This document shows positions 7,573 through 14,722 of a stretch of DNA of 16,472 nt, piece after piece; position 1 is the first letter of the stretch; each line of letters opens with the position of its first letter. Position numbers and translations under genes: made by a program. This DNA is from Halanaerobiales bacterium (lineage in GTDB: Bacteria; Bacillota_F; Halanaerobiia; DY22613). The DNA lies in assembly GCA_023128035.1 (NCBI GenBank), contig JAGMES010000094.1, positions 1 to 16,472 of the forward strand, read 5' to 3'. The notes under the pieces were generated by a model. It saw only the letters and a program-made list of their open reading frames with translations. It was not told the DNA's origin and searched no databases.

Positions 7573-8100
7573 TTGTTGAGAAATTTACGTCCTGATAAGT
7601 ATATAACAGATATTTTAAAACTCACACCATCAATTCTCAAAAAAATGGGAATTAAGGGAATTGTCTGTGATTTGGATAATACTATTATTCCCTGGGATCA
7701 AGATGATTTGGATGAAGAAATGATAAAGTGGTTTGCCAGTTTAAAAGAAAGTGATCTTCATATTTGTCTTCTTTCTAACAGTCTTCATGGTCGAGTGAAT
7801 GGCATTGCAAAAATTTTAGGAGTTGATGCTATTCCTGCAGCACTTAAACCTAGAAGAAAGGCTTTTAAAAAAGCAATGGACATGCTTCAACTGTTTGAAG
7901 GTGAGATAGTTGTGGTTGGAGACCAACTTTTTACAGATATCTTAGGTGGTAATAGAATAGGTTTTAAGACGATTTTAGTCAAACCATTAGCAGAGAAAGA
8001 ATTCTTTTGGACTTGTTTTGTGAGACGCATTGAAAAATGGGTACTTTTACATATGAAACGTAAAGGGATTTTATTTGAAATAGATTTAGAGGATGAATGA
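7573..8100 (+). CDS. yqeG: YqeG family HAD IIIA phosphatase
   Basis: A 175-residue HAD-superfamily phosphatase. Relatives (yeast Gep4 and plant proteins) dephosphorylate phosphatidylglycerophosphate, and the bacterial family is annotated as a possible PGP phosphatase. All four HAD motifs are visible: CDLDNTII with nucleophile Asp33 and acid/base Asp35, SNS at 68-70, Lys92 in ALKPRRKAF, and VGDQLFTDILGGN with Asp117 and Asp122. The C-terminal RRIEKWVLLHMKRKG is the usual basic end. The start is TTG with GAGGTGAG upstream, and the N-terminus MLRNLRPDKYI resembles family starts. In Bacillus yqeG leads a yqeH-aroE-nadD cluster; here it stands alone after sigK. Confidence 0.9.
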   Translation: MLRNLRPDKYITDILKLTPSILKKMGIKGIVCDLDNTIIPWDQDDLDEEMIKWFASLKESDLHICLLSNSLHGRVNGIAKILGVDAIPAALKPRRKAFKKAMDMLQLFEGEIVVVGDQLFTDILGGNRIGFKTILVKPLAEKEFFWTCFVRRIEKWVLLHMKRKGILFEIDLEDE

Positions 8101-8110
8101 TTTAAAAAGA

Positions 8111-8132
8111 AATGATAACTTGTTATTATTTT
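8111..8132 (+). terminator. Weak AT-rich terminator after yqeG
   Basis: AATGATAA (8111-8118) pairs with TTATTATT (8123-8130) with one G-U pair and a CTTG loop, followed by TT. It sits ten bases after the yqeG stop. The stem has almost no G-C pairs, so efficiency is doubtful. Confidence 0.35.
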
Positions 8133-8264
8133 GACTTTAACTATCCTGTTTATAAATTTATTTATGATATGAATAATCATATTTATATACTTTTTATTCC
8201 AGTATGTATTTTTAAAAATTGGATAGTCTAGTGGTTATGTGAAAGGAGCAATCAAATAGTAGTC

Positions 8265-8626
8265 ATAGACAATTATAGTTAAATGTGGACACAAATGTTT
8301 AGACTATAAGCTATTTTATTGCTTTCAAGCCAAAGTGAGTGTGAGTTATGAAAATAGCTTTGCATGATGAACTAGGTTAGTATGAAAGGTAAAGACATAC
8401 CCATGAGTGTACCTTTCAGCTTATGGCTCTATGAGTATTGAGAAAGACCGACTTCTAATGTCCTGAAGTCTAAACATCAAAAATACATGTTCTTTATATT
8501 GACTTTGGCAAGAAGGAAAATTCCCTCAAAAGAGGAGTTAGACTAGAAATAGTCAGAGTCTTATTTGGCACAGAGAGGTGAAAATCCTCTCAATTCATTT
8601 AAATATCTTTGGCTATAATTGTCTAT
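8265..8626 (+). ncRNA. Candidate large structured RNA (or MITE-like element) closed by a 14-bp inverted repeat
   Basis: The 552 bases between yqeG and sleB hold no credible gene. Within them, ATAGACAATTATAG (8265-8278) is the exact reverse complement of CTATAATTGTCTAT (8613-8626), extendable by two G-U pairs. Inside lie further local helices: 8308-8317/8351-8360 (10 bp, perfect), 8371-8374/8378-8381, 8383-8391/8410-8418 (9 bp, perfect), 8420-8424/8431-8435, 8450-8455/8465-8470, 8473-8477/8487-8491, 8501-8506/8555-8560 enclosing 8524-8527/8532-8535 and 8541-8545/8550-8554 with a GAAA tetraloop, and 8573-8578/8586-8591. They can coexist as a multi-branched fold. I could not match it to tmRNA, RNase P RNA, 6S RNA, SRP RNA, group I or II introns or a riboswitch I know. 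The flanking TA on both sides also fits a Tc1/IS630-type MITE. Strand is assumed from the neighbours. Confidence 0.45.
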
Positions 8627-8652
8627 ATTTTTGTAAGGAGGGTTTTTTTCTC

Positions 8653-9336
8653 ATGAAATCGTATATTCGTCACCTGTTTATCTTGAGTTTAGGTATATTT
8701 GTCTTAATCTTTTGGTTTACTATGAATGTTTGTGCTGTTGAGTTAGGAGAACGTACATTGCGGTATAAAGATGAAGGGTCTGATGTCGCGATATTACAGT
8801 TCCGCTTACAAGAAACAGGTTACTATCATGAGAGTGTTGATGGAATTTTTGGGAAAAAGACGTATAATGCAGTGATTCGATTTCAAAAGGATAATAATTT
8901 AGTGGCCGATGGCGTAGTTGGGTCTAAGACTTTTCAGATTTTACCTAAATCAGATAAACTTCCTTCTCGGGGCCAGTTTACCTGGGATGATCTAATGTTT
9001 CTTGCTAGAGTTATCCATGCTGAGGCCAGAGGTGAACCTTATAAAGGCCAGGTTGCAGTTGGATCAGTAATCTTAAATAGAGTTGATAGTGATATGTTTC
9101 CTAATGTTATTCGTGAAGTAATTCTTCAAGAGGGCCAGTTTTGTACGATGGCAGATGGACAGGTTCATCTATATCCAAGTAATACTTCTATTGAAGCGGC
9201 AAAAGCGGCGATATTTGGCTATGATCCTAGTTATGGAGCATTATTCTTTTATAATCCGTGGGTAGCTTCAAAACGAAATTGGGTTGCATCACGGGCAGTC
9301 TCTATTCGGATTGGTGCTCATATATTTGCTTATTAA
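8653..9336 (+). CDS. sleB: Spore cortex-lytic enzyme SleB (cell wall hydrolase)
   Basis: A 227-residue secreted protein that degrades spore cortex peptidoglycan at germination as a lytic transglycosylase. Order: signal peptide (about 1-28, ending NVCAVE), a peptidoglycan-binding type 1 domain (about 36-98; GSDVAILQFRLQETGYY, DGIFGKKTYNAVIRFQ, ADGVVGSKT), then a Hydrolase_2 (SleB/CwlJ) catalytic domain (about 112-227). The likely catalytic residue is Glu124 in VIHAEARGEPY, and the family ending FFYNPWVASKRNW...IGAHIFAY is intact. The N-terminal binding domain and signal peptide point to SleB rather than CwlJ. ATG 8653 with AAGGAGGG is the start; a GTG at 8578 lies inside a hairpin and would add residues before the signal peptide. 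The usual partner ypeB does not follow. Only 26 bases separate the gene from the 8265-8626 element. Confidence 0.92.
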   Translation: MKSYIRHLFILSLGIFVLIFWFTMNVCAVELGERTLRYKDEGSDVAILQFRLQETGYYHESVDGIFGKKTYNAVIRFQKDNNLVADGVVGSKTFQILPKSDKLPSRGQFTWDDLMFLARVIHAEARGEPYKGQVAVGSVILNRVDSDMFPNVIREVILQEGQFCTMADGQVHLYPSNTSIEAAKAAIFGYDPSYGALFFYNPWVASKRNWVASRAVSIRIGAHIFAY

Positions 9337-9339
9337 GTC

Positions 9340-9397
9340 GATATAATAACTACGTTATTATATCTTAAGTTTAACAACTTTCGAAAATGTTGTTAAA
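9340..9397. repeat. Two consecutive hairpins after sleB
   Basis: GATATAATAAC (9340-9350) and GTTATTATATC (9354-9364) form a perfect 11-bp stem with a three-base loop. TTTAACAAC (9370-9378) and GTTGTTAAA (9389-9397) form a perfect 9-bp stem. Neither is followed by a T tract on the plus strand. The second shares the 13-mer TTAACAACTTTCG with the hairpin after sigK (7409-7421). Confidence 0.6.
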
Positions 9398-9399
9398 AA

Positions 9400-9439
9400 A
9401 ATGCTGAACTGCGTTAGTGGTTCGGCATTTTTATTTTAT
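9400..9439 (+). terminator. Rho-independent terminator after sleB
   Basis: AATGCTGAAC (9400-9409) pairs with GTTCGGCATT (9420-9429) through ten positions including one G-U, with a ten-base loop, and is followed by a T-rich run (TTTTATTTTATTTT). It is the real transcription end for sleB, third in a row of hairpins. Confidence 0.85.
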
Positions 9440-9518
9440 TTTCGCTATAACAAAAGAATAAAGTGAGGTTTATTATGGAAGAATACATTTATTAGTGCTA
9501 AGAAGGGAGCAAGAAACC

Positions 9519-10684
9519 GTGATAAAAAGAAATAGTTATCTTCAAATGTGTATAGTTTTGTTATTATTGATTATACTAGCGGGTTGTATGGGAAAAGAGT
9601 CTTTAGAGGAAAATAAAGAATTACCGGTAGATGTTATTGAACGTGATCTTAGAAGTTATTTTCCATTGATAGAGGGAATGGAATATGAGTATAGTAGGGA
9701 AGGTAATGAATTTGCGTCTTTTACAAGAGAGATCAAATATGTAAATAAACCATTTGTACAGTTTCATGATTATAGTGGTACAGTTGGAGGATTTGTCTAT
9801 GAAGTAAAAGAAGATCAGATTTCAAAAGTTTTCGAACAGGCCGAAGCTTTTGAAGAGCAAAATATTCTTTCTAAACTAGGGATGATCCTGTTGTGTTGGA
9901 AATTGTTTTAAAGACTCCTTTAAGAGTGGGTAATACTTGGGAGAGTGGAGATAGAATAAGAGAGATCATAGATATTGATGAAACTGTTACAATACCTGCG
10001 GGTACCTTTTATAATGTTATTAAAGTAAAAGTTATAACAAAAGAAGAGAATAATTTTGAAATTTATGAGTATTATGCAGAGAATGTAGGATTAATTTTAA
10101 AGGAGAGTAAATTTGACGGGAATGAAGTTAGATCAAAACTTAAATCTTATGTGATTATGCAAGATGTTGAAGTCATTTCCTTAAAGGAGATAGGTGTAAG
10201 TGAAAAAGAAATAACTGAAGATAGAGCTAATAATCAGTTTAAGAATCCTGAATTAGCATTGCTCGCTTATCAATTAGAACATCAAATTCGCTCTTTATTT
10301 CAATCTGCTTACGAGAGTTATAATAATATGAGGCAAATCTCTACTCATTCACTTAGTGAAAAGAATTTTGATCAGATATATATGGTTTTTCAGGAAGGCC
10401 TTAAAGAGATCGCTTCAGAAAATTTGATGAACCAAAATTTGAAGCGTCTTAGAGATTATTATGAATTCGGTGAGGGTGAAGTTAGCTTTCCAACCCATGA
10501 AGTTGTTGAGCGAGTAAAGTTGCTAAAAAGAACTAGCAATACTGCAACGATTAGTTTGAACATTACTAAATTTTTCCCAAAAAGAGAATGGACTGGGGAA
10601 GCTTATTGTAATACTTTTGATTATGTTGTTGATTTGGTGAAGGAAAATGGATGTTGGAAGGTGAAAAATATAAACGGTGAATAA
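9519..10684 (+). pseudogene. Lipoprotein gene split by a one-base frameshift
   Basis: Two overlapping reading frames form one protein. The 5' part starts at GTG 9519 (AAGGGAG nine bases upstream) and encodes MIKRNSYLQ, a hydrophobic stretch and the lipobox LAGC, followed by YFPLIEGMEYEYSREG. It then runs off frame and stops at 9911. Reading one frame over, the sequence before 9893 gives DDPVVLEIVL, then TPLRVGNTWESGD, VTIPAGTFYNVIKVKV and YYAENVGLILKE to a stop at 10684. Adding one G to the GGG at 9879-9881 restores LGDDPVVLEI and an uninterrupted reading of about 388 residues. The repaired protein looks like the envelope lipoproteins with 'plkvGntW...vpaGtF.nvikv...yya..vGlv' repeats, plus a C-terminal SnoaL/NTF2-like tail ending CWKVKNING. 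Its function is unknown. A sequencing error in the G run is possible. Confidence 0.75.
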
Positions 10685-10718
10685 TTTATTTCCTAAATTT
10701 ATTAAGGGGGTTGTTATA

Positions 10719-10778
10719 TTGGTAAAGAATAAAAGGATGTCATTAAGAATTTTAGGACTTATATCATTAAGGTTATAA
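10719..10778 (+). CDS. Possible 19-codon ORF or gene remnant
   Basis: TTG 10719 follows a good AAGGGGG site (10704-10710) and reads MVKNKRMSLRILGLISLRL before a stop. It resembles the first half of a signal peptide that is cut off. It could be a leader peptide or the remnant of a lost secreted protein gene, or chance. A CTTATA/TATAAG hairpin overlaps its end. Confidence 0.15.
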   Translation: MVKNKRMSLRILGLISLRL

Positions 10779-10818
10779 GTTTAGTATTTCGACTTTAAAG
10801 AAAGGAGTTTCATTCAAT

Positions 10819-11055
10819 ATGAACAAATCTCAAAGTGTAGTAGTACATAATGAAACGGAGCTATATCTTACTATCATTAAACTGATGAAGCCAATTACCA
10901 TAAAGCCTATGGATGGAAAGGTAGGTTCAGAGATTACGTTAAATGAAATGGAGTGTCGTGGTTTACTTACACCACCAGGGGTGAATCAATGTCAGTGTTG
11001 TGAAGGAGAACTCTTACCGGAATATCCTTTTATAGTAGAAGAAAAACCCGAATAA
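10819..11055 (+). CDS. Small Cys-containing protein of unknown function
   Basis: I do not recognise this 78-residue protein. It is soluble with no signal peptide or membrane helix. The N-terminal half is amphipathic (VVVHNETELYLTIIKLMKPITI). It has GSEITLNEMECRGLLTPPGV in the middle and a cysteine group at Cys46, Cys58, Cys60 and Cys61 (CQCCEG), which might bind metal. The start ATG has an AAAGGAG site. The stop lies 30 bases before the AIM24-like gene, which has its own AAAAAGGAG, so the two are likely co-transcribed. Base composition is like that of its neighbours. Confidence 0.7.
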   Translation: MNKSQSVVVHNETELYLTIIKLMKPITIKPMDGKVGSEITLNEMECRGLLTPPGVNQCQCCEGELLPEYPFIVEEKPE

Positions 11056-11085
11056 TAGATGAACAGAAAAAGGAGTCGATAATAT

Positions 11086-11769
11086 ATGAAGTATCGTATT
11101 GAAGGAGATAACTTACCTGTAGTAATTTGTGAATTAGAGCCTGGTGAAATTCTTTTCACCGAAAGTGGTGGGATGTCTTGGATGACCAAGAATATTCAGA
11201 TGGAGACAAATATGGAGGGCGGATTGTTAGGAGGCCTAATGCGTACTTTTTCTGGAGAAAGTTTGTTTATGGTCACATATACCTGCAAAAGAGAGAAAGG
11301 TGAGATTGCTTTTGCATCTTCTATGCCAGGGCATATTATTGATTTGGAATTGGCATCAGGAGAATCTATCATCTGTCAAAAAAGTGCCTTTTTATGTGCC
11401 GAGCGAAGTGTGAAATTGGAGAGTTATTTTAAAAAACGTTTGGGTGCAGGATTATTTGGTGGTGAGGGATTTATTTTGCAAAAATTGACTGGCCCGGGTA
11501 AAGTATTTCTTGAAATGGATGGAAGTATAGTTAAACGTGAGTTAGCTCGTGGGGAGATTCTTAAAGTTGATACAGGTCATGTAGGGGCATTTTCGCCTAA
11601 TGTTAGATTTGACATTAGTACAGTTAAAGGTTTTAAAAATATTTTCTTTGGAGGCGAAGGGCTTTTCCTTACAGAATTAGAAGGCCCAGGAGTAGTATGG
11701 TTGCAGACTATGCCGATTGAAAATGTCGCCAGAAGACTAATTCCTTTATTGCCTAAATCTAAGGATTAA
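11086..11769 (+). CDS. AIM24 / TIGR00266 family protein
   Basis: A 227-residue protein of the AIM24 family (TIGR00266), a beta-rich fold of unknown biochemical role in bacteria; yeast Aim24 is mitochondrial. Visible family features are the start KYRIEGDNLPVVICELEPGE, ESGGMSWMTKNIQMET, the glycine-rich LLGGLMRTFSGESLFMVTY, RLGAGLFGGEGFILQKLTGPG, and the repeat-like ending FFGGEGLFLTELEGPGVVWLQTMP. Length is typical. No signal peptide. It follows the small Cys protein and is closed by a terminator, making a two-gene unit. Confidence 0.9.
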   Translation: MKYRIEGDNLPVVICELEPGEILFTESGGMSWMTKNIQMETNMEGGLLGGLMRTFSGESLFMVTYTCKREKGEIAFASSMPGHIIDLELASGESIICQKSAFLCAERSVKLESYFKKRLGAGLFGGEGFILQKLTGPGKVFLEMDGSIVKRELARGEILKVDTGHVGAFSPNVRFDISTVKGFKNIFFGGEGLFLTELEGPGVVWLQTMPIENVARRLIPLLPKSKD

Positions 11770-11803
11770 TATGTATTTCTTTTGAAATGTAGACTGATAA
11801 TAT

Positions 11804-11837
11804 GCCCTAAACCTGAAAAGGTTATGGGTTTTTTATT
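11804..11837 (+). terminator. Terminator after the AIM24-like gene
   Basis: CCC and AACCT (11805-11814) pair with AGGTT and GGG (11819-11828) around a GAAA loop, with a two-base internal mismatch, and run straight into six T (11829-11834). Confidence 0.85.
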
Positions 11838-11878
11838 ACTACCATAAAATTAAACTTTGAAAAATGTAGGAAAAACGA

Positions 11879-11917
11879 GTAACTTCTTAAATTTCAGAGA
11901 GGAAAATCTAAAGTTAC
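11879..11917. promoter_or_regulatory. Hairpin in the leader region of the HD-domain gene
   Basis: GTAACTT (11879-11885) and AAGTTAC (11911-11917) pair over a 25-base loop containing CAGAGAGGAAAATC. It lies 82 bases upstream of the HD gene start. No known riboswitch is recognised. It may be a leader structure, operator or chance. Confidence 0.25.
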
Positions 11918-11999
11918 GCCGAATACTATTAAATATAGCCGAAATTCACCAATTTTTCAGATAATATTTCTTTTTTTGATATAGAAGGGAGTTTACATA

Positions 12000-13283
12000 A
12001 TGATATTACGTGACCCTATTCATGGGGATATTTCTTTTACTGAAAGAGAAATACAGATAATTGATACCTATGAAGTTCAACGTCTTCGGGGATTGCGTCA
12101 GTTGGGAGCTGCAAATTTAGTTTATCCTGGATGTGTACATACCCGGTTTGAACATTCTCTGGGGACTGCTTATACTGCTAAGAAAATATTACAATCCCTT
12201 CGTTGGAATGGACATCCTGTGGATGATGAGATTGAAGAGATTATTACAATTGCTGCAATTTTACATGATATAACTCACCTGCCTTATGGTCATACATTAG
12301 AGGATGAACGTCAGATTTTTCCTCGTCACGATTCTGGTAGTCGATATAAAAAATTAATAGATGAAGGTGAAGCTGGTCAGGTATTACGGAAACTTGGACT
12401 AAAAGAAAAAATTATGGAGATGCTGACTGGTGATGGGAACTCGAAATATTTTCCTTATTGGGCCAAGGAAGTGATTAGCAGTACGTTAGATGCTGATGTT
12501 TTGGATTATTTGAAGCGTGATGCATATTTTGCGGGGCTGGCCCATGATTATGATGAGAGAGTATTTAGTTATTTTACTATTATTGATGATCGTTTAGGTT
12601 TAAATATGGTCAAACATGGTTTAGATCGACTGGATGCACGCTCAGAAATTTTACATCTTCTTAGGTTTAGATATTTTATGATGGAAAGAGTTTATACTCA
12701 TCACACTAAAATCATTGCTGGTGCAATGATTGCAAAAGCTGTAGAGATTGCAGTTGAATATGGACTTCGAGAAGATGATCTATTATATGCGAATGATTAT
12801 ACATTGTTAGAAAAACTAAACCAAATTGGACAAGAGCAGGGAGACAAAAATATTATTGATCTTGTTCGTCGTTTTGGGTCTCGAAATCTTTTGAAACGTG
12901 CTTATGTATTATCGACTGGCCAATTAGGTCCAAGGGATCGACAAAAACTTATAAATACTTATAGTGGCTCTAGTGGAGAACGTCGGAAGATAGAAGAAGA
13001 GCTTGCAAAAGAGTTGGGTGTATCTTTAGCTGAAGTAGTGATTTATTGTCCAAGTGAATGGGTGATGAAAGAATCTGCTGCTCTCGTGAAAACAAGTTTG
13101 GGTGTACATCGCTTGAATCAACCTCTACTAAATCCACCTATTGATGTAAAAGTGTTGGAAGATCAGTATGAGCACCTATGGAGGTTTTATGTTTGTGTAC
13201 CTAGTGAAGTGCTCACTCAAACAGGAAAATTATGTGATAAAATTTTCAAACATGATAATGAATATAGACCGTGTTTTACATAA
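12000..13283 (+). CDS. HD-domain phosphohydrolase (SAMHD1/dNTPase-like, COG1078)
   Basis: A 427-residue HD-superfamily phosphohydrolase resembling dNTP triphosphohydrolases. It begins with the diagnostic ILRDPIHGDISFTERE, then QRLRGLRQLGAANLVYPGCVHTRFEHSLGTAY. Expected metal ligands are His52 (RFEHSLG), His89-Asp90 (ILHDITHLPYGH) and an aspartate of LDADVLDYLKRD (Asp164/Asp166, probably the second by comparison with SAMHD1). All are present, so the enzyme looks active. The C-terminal half (about 220-427) is the usual helical extension. Likely role is nucleotide-pool control, but the real substrate of this subgroup is not settled. The start ATG has GAAGGGAG upstream. It is a single-gene unit between two terminators. 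Confidence 0.88.
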   Translation: MILRDPIHGDISFTEREIQIIDTYEVQRLRGLRQLGAANLVYPGCVHTRFEHSLGTAYTAKKILQSLRWNGHPVDDEIEEIITIAAILHDITHLPYGHTLEDERQIFPRHDSGSRYKKLIDEGEAGQVLRKLGLKEKIMEMLTGDGNSKYFPYWAKEVISSTLDADVLDYLKRDAYFAGLAHDYDERVFSYFTIIDDRLGLNMVKHGLDRLDARSEILHLLRFRYFMMERVYTHHTKIIAGAMIAKAVEIAVEYGLREDDLLYANDYTLLEKLNQIGQEQGDKNIIDLVRRFGSRNLLKRAYVLSTGQLGPRDRQKLINTYSGSSGERRKIEEELAKELGVSLAEVVIYCPSEWVMKESAALVKTSLGVHRLNQPLLNPPIDVKVLEDQYEHLWRFYVCVPSEVLTQTGKLCDKIFKHDNEYRPCFT

Positions 13284-13300
13284 TTCTTTATTTATGGGTA

Positions 13301-13327
13301 TTTAAACTAGTTTAAAAATGTTTTTTT
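13301..13327 (+). terminator. AT-only palindrome with T run after the HD gene
   Basis: TTTAAACTAGTTTAAA (13301-13316) is a perfect 16-base palindrome able to form a 6-bp stem with a CTAG loop. Seven T follow at 13321-13327. The stem is weak, so this is a plausible but inefficient terminator. It opens a very AT-rich 351-base gap up to the next clear gene. Confidence 0.4.
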
Positions 13328-13424
13328 AACAATACGCGTATATATGTTTTTTGAAATTATAGAAAAAAATAATAAGAAGCAATATTAAAAAAAAAATAAA
13401 AGAAGTCGGTTTGTGGGAGGAAAA

Positions 13425-13556
13425 TTGGAAATATTAGCGAAGTTAGGTTATATAGGCAAAGTGACAAAGGTTAAGTTAAATAGGAAAATATATATTACAT
13501 TAAAAAATTTAAATAGTAAGTTAAAAATTATCTATTATATTAGAATATTGAGTTAG
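13425..13556 (+). CDS. Possible 43-residue basic small protein
   Basis: Inside the 13284-13634 gap, a TTG at 13425 follows GGGAGG (13415-13420) with short but workable spacing. It opens a frame of 43 codons beginning MEILAKLGYIGKVTKVKL and ending YYIRILS before TAG. The product would be basic and lysine-rich with no clear membrane helix. An in-frame GTG at 13413 is an alternative start. In DNA this AT-rich a frame of this length can arise by chance, and a direct repeat of period 28 (not a multiple of 3) runs through it. I rate it as possible only. Confidence 0.25.
   Translation: MEILAKLGYIGKVTKVKLNRKIYITLKNLNSKLKIIYYIRILS
13442..13488 (+). repeat. Imperfect 19-base direct repeat
   Basis: GTTAGGTTATATAGGCAAA (13442-13460) and GTTAAGTTAAATAGGAAAA (13470-13488) agree at 16 of 19 positions, with starts 28 bases apart. 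They lie about 150-190 bases upstream of the binding-protein gene and could be paired protein-binding sites. Confidence 0.4.
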
Positions 13557-13634
13557 GTGGTGATCTTATATAGTAAATATTTTTTTAAAAAGTTTAGTCG
13601 AAAAATAAATAAAAACTGAAGGGAGAATTGTTTA

Positions 13635-14699
13635 ATGCTGAAAAAAATGAGTGTGTTGTTATGTGTGTTCTTATTTTTAGTTATGTTGAGTAATGGGGTC
13701 TTAGCAAGTAATGAATTAAAAATTTTAAACTGGCCTGTATATTTTAATATGGAAGTTATTGAAGATTTTGAGGAAGAATATAATGTAGATGTAACCGTTA
13801 CTGAGTATGGAAGTTCTGAGGAATTAAATGGATATTTAGAATCTGATGATTATGATATAATTATTACTGCAGAATTTGTATTAACTGAATTGATTGCAAA
13901 TGGAATGTTGGAATCTTTAGATAAGTCTAAGATTTCTAATTTTAATAACTTGAACCCTTGGTTTACAAATCTTTCTTTCGATAGAGGAAATAAATATACA
14001 ATACCATATACATATCTTTTTGTTGGTTTGGCGTATAATGCAGACAAATTTAGTAGTGAAGAGGTAAGCCTGCAAACTGTTTTTGAGCCAGGTCCAGAAT
14101 TAAAAGGAAGAATACATTTTTATCCAGATTCAAGAATCGTTACTGCTATGGCTATGAGATATATTGGAAAATCGATAAATAGTACCAATGATGAAGATTT
14201 AGAATTAGCTCAGATGTTGCTAGCAAACTTGAAACAAAACGCAGTTTCTGGTGCTTGGAACTTAGAACATTCAGTTGATGATGCAACTCTTTCATTGGCT
14301 AATGGTGACGCCGATGTCGCAATCACTTTTGCTTCAGAAAATATGGCTAAGGCTTTGTTAGCGGCTTATGAAGTAGAAGGTAATATTAAGTGTAAACTGC
14401 CAGAAAGTGGTGGTTATGTTGGGACAGATAATATGATGATAGTGAAAGATGCTCCAAATATAGATTTAGCTTACAAGTTTATTGATTTTTTACTTGAACC
14501 TGAGAATGCTGTTGAAAATGTTATTACAATTGGTTTACCTATGCCTGTAAACGGTGTTCAAGAATTATTACCTAATGAATTAAAGGATGATGACACACTT
14601 TATCCACCTGCTGAATTACTTAAAAAATTCGAAACTTTTGAACCTATTTCTGGTGAAGAATATGAACTTTATGTTGAATTATGGAATAATGTAAAATAA
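13635..14699 (+). CDS. PotD-like extracellular solute-binding protein
   Basis: A 354-residue periplasmic binding protein of the spermidine/putrescine (PotD/PotF) type. It has a cleavable signal peptide (about 1-24, ending VLA-S) and no lipobox. The mature part starts ELKILNWPVYFNMEVIEDFEEEYNVDVTVTEYGSSEEL, the standard opening of PotD proteins including a ligand-cage Trp-x-x-Tyr. IPYTYLFVGLAYN (123-135) fits the hinge segment. DADVAITFASENMA and a C-terminal YKFIDFLLEPENA segment also fit. No ABC permease or ATPase genes follow; the next gene is a chemoreceptor. The protein may therefore serve sensing, or work with a transporter encoded elsewhere. The polyamine ligand is a family-level guess. 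The start ATG has GAAGGGAG. Confidence 0.85.
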   Translation: MLKKMSVLLCVFLFLVMLSNGVLASNELKILNWPVYFNMEVIEDFEEEYNVDVTVTEYGSSEELNGYLESDDYDIIITAEFVLTELIANGMLESLDKSKISNFNNLNPWFTNLSFDRGNKYTIPYTYLFVGLAYNADKFSSEEVSLQTVFEPGPELKGRIHFYPDSRIVTAMAMRYIGKSINSTNDEDLELAQMLLANLKQNAVSGAWNLEHSVDDATLSLANGDADVAITFASENMAKALLAAYEVEGNIKCKLPESGGYVGTDNMMIVKDAPNIDLAYKFIDFLLEPENAVENVITIGLPMPVNGVQELLPNELKDDDTLYPPAELLKKFETFEPISGEEYELYVELWNNVK

Positions 14700-14722
14700 A
14701 TTTAATTTAATAACAAACAGTT

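Noticed and set aside
8219..8245. tRNA-like start GGATAGTCTAGTGGTTATGTG
   Set aside because: It resembles the D-arm side of a tRNA, but no anticodon arm or TTCGANNC T-arm follows at the right distance.
8571..8600. Cobalamin-riboswitch-like GGTGAAAATCC
   Set aside because: Only the short GGTGNAAATCC piece matches; the surrounding conserved blocks are absent, and sleB is not a cobalamin gene.
8265..8626. Group I or group II intron reading of the structured region
   Set aside because: No domain V signature, no GTGYG 5' end, and no P7/P3 core strings of group I introns could be found; there is no split gene around it.
8578..8652. GTG start for sleB at 8578
   Set aside because: It lies in a hairpin, has no ribosome site, and would put 25 residues before the signal peptide; ATG 8653 has AAGGAGGG.
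9893..10684. Second half of the split lipoprotein as an independent gene
   Set aside because: It has no own ribosome site, and in-frame sequence upstream of its GTG (DDPVV) continues the first half after a one-base correction.
13430..13490. Cyclic-di-GMP riboswitch (AGGCAAAGTGACAAAGG)
   Set aside because: The sequence looks vaguely like GEMM, but the GGGCAAACC, GGACGCAAAGCC and tetraloop-receptor parts are missing.
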